From contig QLIY01000031.1 of the NCBI GenBank assembly GCA_003260075.1, positions 111,652 to 175,651 on the forward strand: a DNA stretch of 64,000 nt, given 5' to 3'. This DNA is from Phallusia mammillata. Lineage: Eukaryota > Chordata > Ascidiacea > Phlebobranchia > Ascidiidae. Made by a program: the position numbers and the translations under genes. Under the pieces are notes generated by a model that ran no database searches, was not told where the DNA came from, and was given only the letters and a program-made list of their open reading frames with translations. Shown in pieces: positions 49,587-61,768 of the stretch. The stretch's first letter is position 1. Every line of letters begins with the position of its first letter.

Positions 49587-50589
49587 AAAAAGACTTTTGT
49601 CCATATGTGGGCGCACCTTTGATTGGGAGTTTTCGACGAAGCACGGATCCATTTCATTGGGACAACAGTCAATAAATCCAAGCAACTAGGTAAACCGCAA
49701 ATGACGTGTGTGACAATGTTGCAACATTCATATGTTACGACTTTTCCAAATATTAAACAATTCTTGTTGATACAGTTGTAAATCTGTCAAAGGGTTGTCT
49801 GGTCTCAGTTTTAGGATAAGGTTTGTTTGCAAAGAGTTTAAATCACGTTATTAAAGGGCTGTTTGATCTAGGTTTGGAAATTTATTGTGCCCTACTGCTT
49901 TTGTTTTGTACAATATTTCAAATTAGTTTAACAATGTGTGTGACTCTTGTCATGTAGTAGATAATATACACATAATGCCATCACTACATTAAAGACAAAT
50001 TTACACAATTTTTACACACCTTTAAAGTTTTGCTACTTAATATTTTTGTTGGAACTGTCCAACCGGTTTGAATGGAACCATACGAAGCACAAAATATTAA
50101 CGTTTCACTGATGTCCCACCAATCTTCAGAATAAGTAAAGTCTACCTCCTTTGTGAATTTTCCTAGTACGATTTTTCCAAAAAGCAGTCCTTGGTTGCGT
50201 ATTTAGACAGAAACTCAAATCTATGTTTTATTTATAAGACGCAATTTGCTTTCAGATTGGTTTCTACCAAAGATTATGTTGTTGAATTTTAATGTCAAAA
50301 CCATCATTGCTTCAAACTGGTGTTTCTCTTACTGAAGGTCATTAAATTCTGTAAAGATGCCAATCAAACCTCACCAACAAGTAGCAGTAGCAATGCACTG
50401 AAGCTCCGAATGAACAAAACCGATTGTGCAGTATGAAAAGTATTTGGAGCATTATGAGGTTATCGGTGGATTCTAACGGGTCCAACCTTCCAAATGACGC
50501 CATCAGTGACGTCACTCCGACGTTTACTGTGGCGCGTGTGAGACCGTTCGAGAAGTTTTAGTTGGTTTTAGACGTAAATATGAGTAGGA
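49587..50589 (+). pseudogene. CLCA fragment D, remnant copy of gene A exons 4-6
   Basis: Three exon remnants: exon 4 (about 49587-49689), exon 5 (about 50057-50137, lacking about 100 bp in the middle) and exon 6 (50338-50589). The intron at 49690-50056 is clearly the gene A intron between exons 4 and 5, so D derives from A, not from neighbouring C. The zinc motif reads HMWAH, losing the catalytic Glu. Exon 6 has in-frame disruption including TAG after the EKF codons, and the MIDAS serines are changed. No other exons are found, so this is a dead fragment. Confidence 0.85.
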
Positions 50590-51289
50590 TGAGTTAATAT
50601 TAATAAAAGTTGATAAAGCTAGTTCGTTAAATCACATCATGAATTACAAAGTTAACAAACCCAAGTTACTCACTCAATAAATGGCATTTCTGTCCCCAGA
50701 CAGAATATGCAAGTTTGTCACTGGTGCGACCAAGGATGTGTAATTTTTTTAATTTGTATGTCTTAAGACTTTTAAATGTGAAAAACGTATGTATTAAGAT
50801 TTAACAGTTCTTGTCAAGTTAAGTAATAATAAATGGAAAATGGTAATGTTACCAACTCCCAGTTATTTACAAGTTGAAGAAACAGAAAAGAAATATGAAG
50901 GAAAGGAAAGGAACTATCTAGAAGGTTTGGTATTACACAATCAAGAAACAGCGTTGAAAAGCAACGCAAATGCCGATTGTAATGAAAAAGCGTAAAACAG
51001 CTTTTAAAAATGTGAAACATGTGGCACTGATTTTCGAAGAACGAGTGGGTCGGAAATTAAAAACCAGAAAGTTTATCAGTTGCAGTGTATTGATCGCGAA
51101 AGTAGATAATAAGAAAACCTTATCACACACCAATTTGAATAAAAGCTAACAAATTTAAACTTGTAAAATCGAAACGCAAAACTGACAAATGAAGAGATTC
51201 AATCATTTAAATACAAAAGATTACAAATGGTATATCAAACGCTGAAGAGCATCTCCAAATGATGTTTTGACTTTTAAAAAGAGTTCGAT
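50590..51289. other. Intergenic between fragment D and CLCA gene E
   Basis: 3' flank of gene E on the minus strand. Short minus-strand frames here (50814-51133) have no recognisable domain. Nothing else is seen. Confidence 0.5.
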
Positions 51290-54200
51290 CTATTTTGAAT
51301 AACTTGAATTGGGGTAACCAACTTCGTCTTTTAACTCGGGCCTCATAAATCCCTGGAAGCCGTTCCCACCCAAACCACTTTTCGAAGTTGCTCCCATCTC
51401 CAATCGGTCTTCAATCCTGCTTTGGAACTTCTTACGTTGTTTGTCCAGGCGACATTTTAACACACAAGTTGCAGTAAGACCACAAACTGAAAAAGTTAAT
51501 TAATAGGTAAATGCAACATGCAAAGCTCGATTTTCTCACCTAAAAGTTAGATTTAAAGTAGTTTGTAAACGACGAGGTTGATTACAAGTGCATCAATTCC
51601 TTAACAAACAAAAAAGCAGCAAAATGATAATATAATCTGTCTAAAGCCAAGATTGTATTATAATGTAACGCTCAGAATCTTGTAATTGGATGCTAAACTT
51701 CTCGCCTTCAACAAGAATCGGGCAATTTTTAAACAAATTAAAATCAAGTTTACCTAAGTATTGCCAACATATCGGGTTTCATTACGTACGATTTTTAAGA
51801 TACCCAAATTGAAAATTCAACATATTTGCAACTTAGGGGTAGTTAGCGCCCCAAACCAAATCCATACGTTTAAGTCTGTTTGAGATGGACAGCAATTGTC
51901 CACAAAAAATACGTTTCTTACCTAAAATGAGGCAAAGCGCAGCAAGTACGATTGTGATAAGTTGAAAAGTCTCCAATTCTTTCTGGGTTTCTGCAACAAA
52001 ATGTCACGAAATTGTTCAGAAAGGCAGAATTCATAAATTTCGCCCAATTTTCTTATTTAAGAGAAAGTGATTTTGGTTGATATGATCTGGGCCTTCCCTG
52101 AAAATGTTGACAAATCTGTATTAGCAGATGTACAACACTAATTATTTTATTTTTTTACTTAAAAATCATCAAACATACATGTAACGAATGATGTAAACTG
52201 TTTATGTTACCCGACTTTCCAACGGTTTTTGTGATCGCAGTTGTAGCTGTGGTAGTTGTTATAGGTTGTGCTGTGGGTGTTTCAGGTGAATTTACTGGTT
52301 CTGTTGCTGATTCCGTTGCAGGTTTCGTTGCAGGCTTAGTTGTAACTGCTGTTGTAGGATTAACATATGGGGCAACAAACACGTTCATCATTGCTATGTT
52401 TGATGTAGGGCTCACATTATCCGAGTCATCGTAGGTACGCAGAGCAAACCAGACGCTAAACACAAAAAGCAGTATATGTAGTTGACTAACATAGATCAAA
52501 TCAAGCAGGTACCTCAGTTTACAAATTAAGAAATAACATTTAGCAAAAAAATTCCGGTATGATAAACACACTTAAACACACTTAAACCCGGTATGATACA
52601 ATAGCGAAACATTTAAATCAGTCCAAACTGCAGATTTCCGTTTGCAGACTGTGCGTGTTATCACCTTATTGCATCCTGATTGTCTGGGACGGCGATTAAC
52701 TCCACAATCATAGTCTCTTGTGTCCCCGCTAAATGTGGACTCAAGATGTCGCCCTCGGACACCATGTGCTTTGTAACAATAATGCCTTCTTCAAAGTTGT
52801 TTGTCAGTTCGCTAGGTGAATTGTAGCTGTACCGGATTTCGTAGGCTCGTGCTTAACAATATAAAAATACATCGTATTAGTATAGGGCTGATTTTATTTA
52901 AAGCAGTAAAATGTTTCTTAAATAACGTTACAAGGCATGGAAAAGCAAAAATTTTAGTTGAAAAAAATATAGGGTCACCCATTGGAACAGTCACCGATTC
53001 GAAAAATACTGTGTAAAATGTTATGGACATAATTGATGAATTTTGGCTAAATGCACTGCAGTTGCATTTGATTACAGGGCGTTATAGATCAAGATTGCTC
53101 AACGGAGAATAGGTTTTGCAACCGTGAGTGAAATACGATTGGGTACAAGTAGGTGAAACCAATAAAGCAAGAAATTCGACTTAATTTTATTTAAGTCCGG
53201 TTCGATACGAAGAGACAGACGAACAAATAAAACAATGCTCAATGTTTCAAGCATCAGAAGAAAGTTTTGGTGCAAAATGCAGTTTTTATTTATGCACTGC
53301 ACATTTTCGGACGTTCTGCATCAAAACAACCATTACGCAAGTGGCAAACTTACAGCTCCTTTGGCTACACGTAACAATAACAAAGGGTGCCCTCCAAAAG
53401 AGATATCCTTGACAAATCAGAAAATAAAACGTGACAAACCTGTCCCGAGGTCGTAGTCAGAACCTGGAGCTGAAAACGTCAATCTGACACCATGTGACAA
53501 ATCCTGAATGTCAACTTGTTCGACCGCCAAGTCAATCACTTTACCAGGTGCAATTTCATCGACATTTGGATCATATGGAACTCTGTATTAAATATCGTAG
53601 TAAAAAACATAAGTGGGTTATCGCCCACTGCCAAACGTTTTTGAAAAGAGATTAAGAAACGTTTAAAAAATATAATTGAAACACAGCGTTTAAGATCCTC
53701 TGATTTTACTTTTTTAGAAAATCTTGCATGTTTTTTTCTTTTAATGCCCAACATATTCTACAAACTCAAAAAACAACATTTAGTGAATTTGTTTGTTGTC
53801 AGGTTGTTAGTCCCAACAATCTTGTGTGTCGTCTGGCTACACTACCCCATACGGTAAAGTATTGTCACTTGTGCATTGATAAGACTAAGAGGTTAAATGA
53901 TTAAATTGACATAAATTCGGTAACAGTAGGGACATCGAAAAACAAACTGTTACAATAATGACTGACAAACCCTGAATATGAAAAGTCTCCGGGAGACACA
54001 ACTCTGGAGAATGGATCAAGATCTGATGTTTTCTGTTTATTATCGCTTCCTGTCGCTGCAGGACCGTTGGGGTTTTGCACGATTGTTCCTGAATACCAGA
54101 AATGTAAAACAATAGATCTTTTAAGTCATTTATACTAACCATGCAAAAAAATTGCATGATTTTGTTTTTCTTTTGCGATTATTAAAGTTAAATATTAACA

Positions 54201-57200
54201 AAACGGACTTATTTAAAAAAGTTTATTCAAATTTTCCTACCGTTACTTTCAATATGTCCAGGATTGTACGCAGCTGCCGATCTAGAACCGTGATATGAAG
54301 AACTTGATCCATTGCCCAAACCTGTTACTTTTACCTAGAAGTAGTTTGAGTAGCTGTTATAAGGTTGTTTTGATAAATTGTGGTTTGATAAAGATTTTAT
54401 TTTTTAACTTTGCATAACGTTGGTAATGGTTTGTTTCTGACTGTTACAAATACAGGTTAGCATTCGATTTAAAACAACCATGCTACATGCGTGATCTGAT
54501 TTCTGATTTTCTTTCATTTGCATATGTAAGTTTTACCTGTAAGGAATATCTTCCAGTTTCATAAAGTTCCGTAAAATATCTCGAATAAACTCCATCATGC
54601 TTTCGCACATCGGGGGCTAAGGATCGAAAAAATGTAAACCGAAGTAACAGCAAGGTGCTTCAAGCCACATTTTTTACAGAATTACGTTTCATCACTAAAA
54701 GCCATGTTTGTTTAACAAGGAAGAGTTGTTAGTCGGTCCGGGTTAAGGATTCCGTCGTTTTTAACAAACAGGTTTGATTCGGGTCTGACTTTAAATACTG
54801 TGTCAGTATTTTTTTCAATATATAAAGCAGCTATAGCTGCTTGATATAACCTAATGCCAAACCCTAAATGTTCTTGTTTAGAAGAAGTCTTTGTCTATTA
54901 TAGTCCATTGTCGGGCTTTAATGTAGGGACCGCTTTCAGGTCTGACTTAGAGTCCTGCTCTGATTTTTGTAGACCCAATTGGATAAACATACAAATAAAC
55001 TAAGTTACCTGATCCAGTGTCAAGCAATTTCAAGATGAATGTTTTGCCAGATGGTGAAGTTATTGTTGCTTCGACATCAGCTTCGATTACTGGTGCATAT
55101 CCGATCGACACCTAGAAATTTATTGTAACATAGTTCAGAAAAACAGGTATTCAAATACACGCTGATAATTCAAATGTTTTGGACAAAGAAACCTGGTATG
55201 ACTTGCAATGCCAGTTAAGTCCCTTACCGTTACATACACGACAATCGGTTTCAAGTTACTCGCATCAACTTGTGACATTCCGGATTCGACAACAATTGGG
55301 GGATTTTCTCTATTTGCAACCATTGACGTCACAATTACGTCAACATCGGCGCTGTGAGTGGCAGTAATGACGTCGTACGTCCACTCACCAACCTGACAAA
55401 GACAACATTATCCCAATAAAATGTTAAATTTTTAGCAATCTGCGAGTATTTGCAAATAAGCCAATCAAATGGTCTGTTACTTGTAAATCTTCTATTAACA
55501 CAGAAATCTAATAAAGATGTATGTTTTCGTCGTACATGTATGAAACAATTAAACTTACTTCAGCAGTTCCAGGTATTTGAAAGATAATGGTGTTGTCGTC
55601 AGCGGCAGCATATCCAACACAATCAGGGTCTGGCAGTTTTGGCGGACAGTACTTTTCGTTTGATGGCGAGTAAAGCAATACAAGTGGATCGCCACCAGAA
55701 GCGTAGGCAAATGTAAACACCGTGTTGTTTCCGATCGTTGAATCAACAAAAACGGTCCCGGAGTAATAATCTGGTTGAGGAACTGTAAAGGACTGGCTGT
55801 GGATCTGTAAAAAAATGCAATTTGTGTTTACAAATCGACACATTTAAAAACCTCTAGGCCAAAGAGTTTAGTATTTCCGATATCAAAAATGTGTTATTAC
55901 AAGTTTATATTCATACGTAATAAACATTAGTTATTGATAGTAAAATAATCTTAAAAAAGTTTTATAAGTTAGGGTTAGTTCTAATTTGTTGTGGTTTCTG
56001 ATTGTGATAGTATGTTTAGGTTGAGCTTAAGTTTGTTTGATTGAGACGTTTCTGAAAGTCTACAATATTGTTCATTGCAACTGTTGCCAAAAAATCACAT
56101 GCCCAGCGTACAAAATTGTTTTTCCGCGGCCTGTAGACCAGTAAAAAAGTTTGCCGACCGCTGATGTAATATAAACGCACTTGCATCGCAGAAAAAAACA
56201 ATGCAGAATTTTTGCTAGTTTTGCAATAAATTTGTATACCTGGTATACTTGGTTGTAGGGATCTCCATCATTTACGAATGCAAGTTGTTTAAAAAATTCA
56301 TTCAAACATCCAATGTCCGTCAGTTCATTGAAAAACCAAACTCCTTCCGTTTCTTCAACCAAACCTTGAAGATCCTCATTGGCGGTTGTATCAACACCAA
56401 AAAATATGGAGTCCACAACGACACCCTGAAAACATAAGCGCATTTGTATAGCAGCATTGAAAAGAATACTGTATAATTGAAGATAGATCAATGTGTGCGT
56501 ATCTTTGTTGGTGCTTGCAGAACACTAACTTGTTGCAGTAAGTTCTTTTGCGAGTCGATATACTTTTTACGGTAAGATGATTTACTCATTTTAACACGAC
56601 AAACTTTTATTCCTGTGAAGTACTGTAAAATTATCTTTAGACGGCACAAAGATGGTGCCATTTCAATTGGAAGTATTAAATATTAAGTACATGATTTTGT
56701 AAATTTCGCTTACTGCTGCCAAAACATCGTCTCCGGTCTCGAACACGTATGGAGATTCATTTTCTTCTCCACCATACAGAACTATGAGATGACCACCAGC
56801 TGCTGGCTCTCCATCTTGATTAAGCACCTAAAATACACATCGTTGCCTCAGCAGAAGTGTCTTTATACATAATAACACATTTTTCTTTGTTTGCGTTTAT
56901 ATATGAATTTATGTTGATATCAGTTTCATTAAAACCTTTGGAATTAAATTCAACAACCTCTAGTCCCATATTAATTCCACATCCAATGCAAGTCCGTTCT
57001 TTAACAGACAGCTGGTCAATTAAATTTGCAAGCTCTTCTCTATTATTGTCGATTTCCACAAGATCATGAACGATTGTTGCAATGGTTTCGAACTCAACGA
57101 TTCCAACCTTTGCCCCGTTTGGCAAATATTGTGTGATGAACAACTTTGCTGCCGTTTTCATATCAGCAAGCTTGGTCTGAGAAACAAGCAGCCACTGAGT

Positions 57201-60200
57201 TATGTTTGACTACAAACACAAACAAGTTAGCTTTTTGGTTACAACATCTTGTACGTTGTGTTCCGGAATTTAGAATTACCATTCTCCATATAACAAATAA
57301 AACTAAATTTAACTCCTTTGATACATATAGAGAGCGGCAAACCATTTTATTCGTTCGGGACAAATCGACATAGAGAAATATCGTTAAAATATTTTCGCAC
57401 AACATATCGTAAATACAAATCACCAGCGAAGCTGTTGGAATGAATTATTTTAAACCGATAATCTGGAATTGCCTAAATTCCCACTTACAGTATCCATACT
57501 TCCAGACGCGTCCATAATTAATGCCAACTTTTTAAAGGTTGCAAAATAAAAATATATATCAAATAAGAAGGTAACCTCGTTGACTTACTCCTTCCATACT
57601 TGTAGACACGTCCAAAACCAACACAAACTTCTCAAACGGTCTCGCACGTGCCACAGTAAACGTCGGAGCAATGTCACTGATGGCGTCATTGGGAAGATTG
57701 ACTTCGTTAAAGTCGACCGATGATCTAATAATGCTCCAAACACTTCTCATTTCACACAATCGGTTCTGTTCGTTTGGAGCTTCAGTGTTGTGAGCATTGC
57801 TACTACTTGTTGGTGAATTTGGATCAGCATCGTCGCAAAAATGAACGACCTTTGGCAGGACAAACACCAATTTAAAGTATTAATTCTTTTGGTAGTACAT
57901 TTAACTACTTATCGTTGTTGTTTATCAACTTTACGGCTGTACAACGTTATTTCATCTCAGGACCTTCAATCAGGTCTGGACATTTTGTTATATTTTGCTG
58001 CTGTTTTTTCCAGTTTTACGAAAATTTGGGTAAAATTTATTTTTACTTCGTCTATAAACTGATGTGACATTAGCGAGGAGTCAATGTTTTGTGCACCGTA
58101 TGGTACGAAGACACATCCTTCCTCAGGCAAACCGTTGTACGTTGGATTACAGCCGCGATGGCTTCCTTGATCGTCAAAAACAACGAATTCTCCATTGAGA
58201 CCCAGTGGACATCTATGTAGAAACGTATTACTTTATTTAACGCAAGATTTCTAAAATTTTATAGGTCTAATGGATTGGACAATTTCAAGCCCCGGTCTCG
58301 TGTCTTTAAAATGTCGATTCTCAGAAAACAAACATTTAGCAACCATCATCAGCAACACGCACAGCGTCTGGGATGTCTAGCACACAAACAAACATTAAAT
58401 ATATTTTGATCAAGAATACGTAGAACGCTGAAAGTTAACACCTGACCTAACTCGGGCATGACACCTCTTAACAAGTCTCTACATCTAGTAAAGACACGGT
58501 TATTTCAAAAACTGTTTACAAATCTAATCATATCTGGTAGGTTTAACGGTAAAATCATGTGTTCTACAAAGACAAACATGAAAACAAAAGTAACATTGCA
58601 ATGGACTGTACGTAATACTGAGGTTATGTAGGTAGTTGCATATATTCGCATTTCCTGCTCTTAAAATAGATTTTAATTACCAGTTTTCCAGAGCTAGAAC
58701 AACAAAACGTAAATTAGTGTACACGATGACCCATAAGTTTGGTCGTATAAATGTCAAACCGCAAGTGCCATGTAAACAGTCCTAGCACATGTTTTCTTCA
58801 GTTCCAAAGATTCCTTTTCCAGACAAAACAACAGAATTGCGATAATAAATGCTTAATTTGTCACGGTCCCAGCATTTTACTGAAGGTAGTTTCCAATCTT
58901 AAAAGCAATCTGTTGTGACTAACTTTGTTGCCTGAACTTTCTGATTGCTGTCCCAATAGAAAGCGTCGTTTCCATTGGTCGGTGCTTCGTCAAACACTCC
59001 CCATCGAAGGTGCGCCCACTCATGAACAAAAGCTTTGCCTGCGTGCAGTTGGTGAAGTAAATGTTAGAAGTGATGTTGCAATGTTGTGCTGCAACACCTT
59101 GTTGATAAGGTAATAGCCCAGCCACAACCGTTTTTGATGTATTACATTAGTTTTATAACTACGCCTTTACCTCACGTGATCATACAGAAATTTCTTTTCC
59201 TTAAAGACACAGCAAAAATGCCAAACAAAAACCCTAAATCAGTGGTTCTCAACCACAGCTCATGACCCCAGGGGAGGCACAGGTGTAGATTCATCATAAA
59301 CACCCACTAAAAGCCATTTTCTTTAGAACTTTATTCCCTAATTTAATCGACTATTTCACATACTATTAGTTTCTTTTAGCTTCATCACTATCGATTTAGG
59401 AATCTTATTTACTCTATTTGACCTATATTTAATGGTATCAAATTCCAACACGAGATGGTCATTTACATTTTTTAAAGGTTACTTGTTGCTTGAAGGGGGG
59501 GGGNGACAAAAGGTTACTGTAGGGGGGCAACGGTCCACGAAAGGTTGAGTACCACTGCCCTAATGCAGTAACAAGGAGACACTGGTTGTTACAATTCGCT
59601 TGTGGCAGATTCCAAGCAACCAACGTCCAACGTCTCCACACAGGACGAGCGGTAAATTTTCAAAATGTTTACGGGGACAAAAAAACACAAAGTTTACGGT
59701 AAACAGTAATTGCTAGGACCACAGAAAATCATGTGACTGCGTTCAGATCGTCTTTGATTATTTTTGATACCTATAAACTGTCATTATTTTGTTTAAAATA
59801 TAGCAAATTTGCTATTTATATTTTTTGGCAAATCTGAACAAATAATATCTTTAAACTATTGGAATGTCTAAATCGTTTGTCAATAGCGACACAGGTTCAA
59901 TCTTTCGATGGCAATAAATTTAGATAAAAAGTAACCAATATTCAGGAAAATTATAAAAGCTTTTCCAAGAGGAACAGAACAACTAACAGAACATAATTCA
60001 CACAATACATCTCACCTCTTGGGCCGTAATCAGTAACTACAGAACTATCTTTTAGATAATTCGGAGTGAAGTGGATATAGCTTCCAGGGTCTCCACATTG
60101 TCCATATTGTAAAGTGTATGGGTTGTCTCCAAACATTGGGTTGGGATTTGCGACGAGAACGTCCGCCTAGAAAAAAACGACGTGAGTGTTTTTGAACGAT

Positions 60201-61301
60201 GGAGACGTAAGGTAAATAAGGAGCCAGCTGAAACCTGAAAAAAGATGTGTCGACTTTAGTTTAGAACTTATCACGAATCAATTTATTTACAACTCACTTG
60301 TCGCATTTAAGTCGTTAAAGATGAATGTGAATTCAATACTGGGATCAGGCCTGAAGCAGACCAGCATTTACAAAACACTATGGAATTAAAGTACCTCAGA
60401 CCTATCAAAGGTGTCATGCTTAATCAGCCGGTCACCAAGCATTTCCGCAGATGGCTTGGTGATAAATGAAAATTTTTGATGACCAGCTGATTCTGCATAA
60501 CGCCCTTAAAATGCCTGTCGTACCTTGGCATTCAAATTTTGGGATACCTGTGATAACGTCTAAAAACATTTGTCGTTAGTAGACATTGGGATTTCGTTTC
60601 GATTCGGGTAAATGAACATTACGATTTCCAAAATGCAAAAAAATCAGATATTGTGATCGTACATCCCGGTCAAAAAGCTTACCACATCGTAACCTAGGGC
60701 AGGCGTTGAGTCATAATTTCCGTTTGTCCAAGTTTTGGGTACAAGAATTGCCACATTTCCGAAGTACGCCCTCTTGTGTGTGGCAGTGAAAAGAATCTGC
60801 GATGCTTCGGCAATCATGTCCTACACGTAAAAGCGAACTAGAAATCATGTTAAGTGATTTCGAATTTAAAGCCTAGAATTAAAAAAAGTCAACTTTGAAT
60901 GATTAAGTCAAAAACATGAAACCCCGGCTTTAGCTTGTAGTGACAAGACATTTCAAACTTCTCAAGATCATTTACTTTGCAAACAGCCGATTGTAAATTA
61001 ATAAACAATAAAAAAACAGATTAAAGGTAGATTACTTTTTTTTGTTCAATGCATTGTAAGCTTTCTGGATGACTAACTTAGGTTTTTTGTTTTACCTCAT
61101 AAACTAACTGTTTCCTCAAGTAGCAAACAATACCTTGATTGATTCAACTAGACTTGGATCTTCTGGCACTTCAGGGTTGATAGCAACCAGTAAACCGTTG
61201 TAAGCATTGTTTTTTAGATTTACGTTTTCAAACGTAGCTTCACCTTGCAATGCTTGTCCCAGCAAAAGCATAAACGGGATACAACCAAAAATAAGATGCA
61301 T
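51290..61301 (-). CDS. CLCA family protein, gene E
   Basis: Twenty exons in phase, 1054 residues: 61301-61134, 60820-60683, 60166-60016, 59038-58924, 58212-58047, 57849-57589, 57176-56958, 56827-56714, 56425-56240, 55804-55559, 55392-55228, 55111-55009, 54616-54537, 54334-54241, 54088-53971, 53582-53440, 52851-52665, 52455-52211, 51990-51922, 51486-51290. Layout as in gene B: signal peptide, [13 protein letters not shown] (from residue 158), VWA domain, beta-sandwich region, long Thr/Pro-rich stalk, membrane helix, basic tail ending SSYSK. Oddities: the VWA MIDAS has DVSTSM (Asp about 326), but the later LSDG/LTDG motif is LYGG, losing an Asp (about 425); exon 4 uses donor gttagt, giving Lys where paralogs have Arg; a 39-nt MIDAS-like segment lies in intron 6. 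Nearest relative is gene B, in opposite orientation. Confidence 0.92.
57489..57527 (-). other. In-frame 39-nt duplicate of the VWA MIDAS segment in gene E intron 6
   Basis: On the minus strand, between exon 6 and exon 7, a segment preceded by ag and followed by gtaagtg encodes LALIMDASGSMDT, 13 codons with phase 0 on both sides. It resembles the end of exon 6 (LVLDVSTSMEG) and keeps the DxSGS form that exon 6 has changed to DxSTS. The preceding sequence is only moderately pyrimidine-rich. It may be an alternative microexon or a leftover of exon duplication. Confidence 0.5.
59240..59557. mobile_element. Non-autonomous hAT-type element, 318 bp
   Basis: Left end CAGTGGTTCTCAACC, right end GGTTGAGTACCACTG: inverted, 14 of 15 matching. 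Flanks are ccctaaat (59232-59239) and ccctaatg (59558-59565), an imperfect 8-bp duplication (6 of 8). It sits in the gene E intron between exons 3 and 4. An internal poly-G stretch contains one ambiguous base (n, 59504). No transposase frame. Confidence 0.8.
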
Positions 61302-61768
61302 TTTTTTAACTTCGGAGACAAACCTATATCTTTAAATGCTGAAATTCAAAAAATCAGACCACAAATAAGATTTTCTGAAAAGTTGCTTTTCGAAAAAATT
61401 GCCTGAAAGCATATAAATACCAACAATAAATTTTATCGCACAAGTTGCAACATTCGTTGTTAATACCATCAGTGAAAAGTTCAATCTCTTTGCTAATACT
61501 TTTGCCCGAAAAATTGTGAAGGAGCCACCTCTACAGGCTACGGACAACATCCTTTTATAGCACTGCAAACGGTGCAACGGTGTTAATAAAACATAGATGA
61601 ATTGCACTGACAGACACCAATTAAGTTTACCATCTGGCCCTCCAACATAAAGTTTTAACGTAACAATCGCCAAACAATATTTGACCAGACAAAGGTTAAG
61701 CTATTTTCTCAACCAACGGGAATGCCAACACGCACTAATGTATCGTGTTTGTTTGCACGGGACACAAC
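61302..61768 (-). promoter_or_regulatory. Shared upstream block and presumed promoter of CLCA gene E
   Basis: Strongly similar on the minus strand to 31500-32041 upstream of gene B, from gtgcaaacaaacacgata through aaagatataggtttgtctc to the start codon. It contains a TATA box (separate entry) about 250 bp before the ATG, which allows a 5' UTR of about 220 nt. Confidence 0.55.
61551..61560 (-). promoter_or_regulatory. TATA box of CLCA gene E
   Basis: The minus strand reads ctataaaagg, an excellent TATA box. The aligned position in gene B reads gcttaaaagg, a weaker match. Confidence 0.55.

Noticed and set aside
50814-51133. Minus-strand frames rich in Phe and Leu
   Set aside because: AT-rich chance frames; no similarity to CLCA exons or any family I know.
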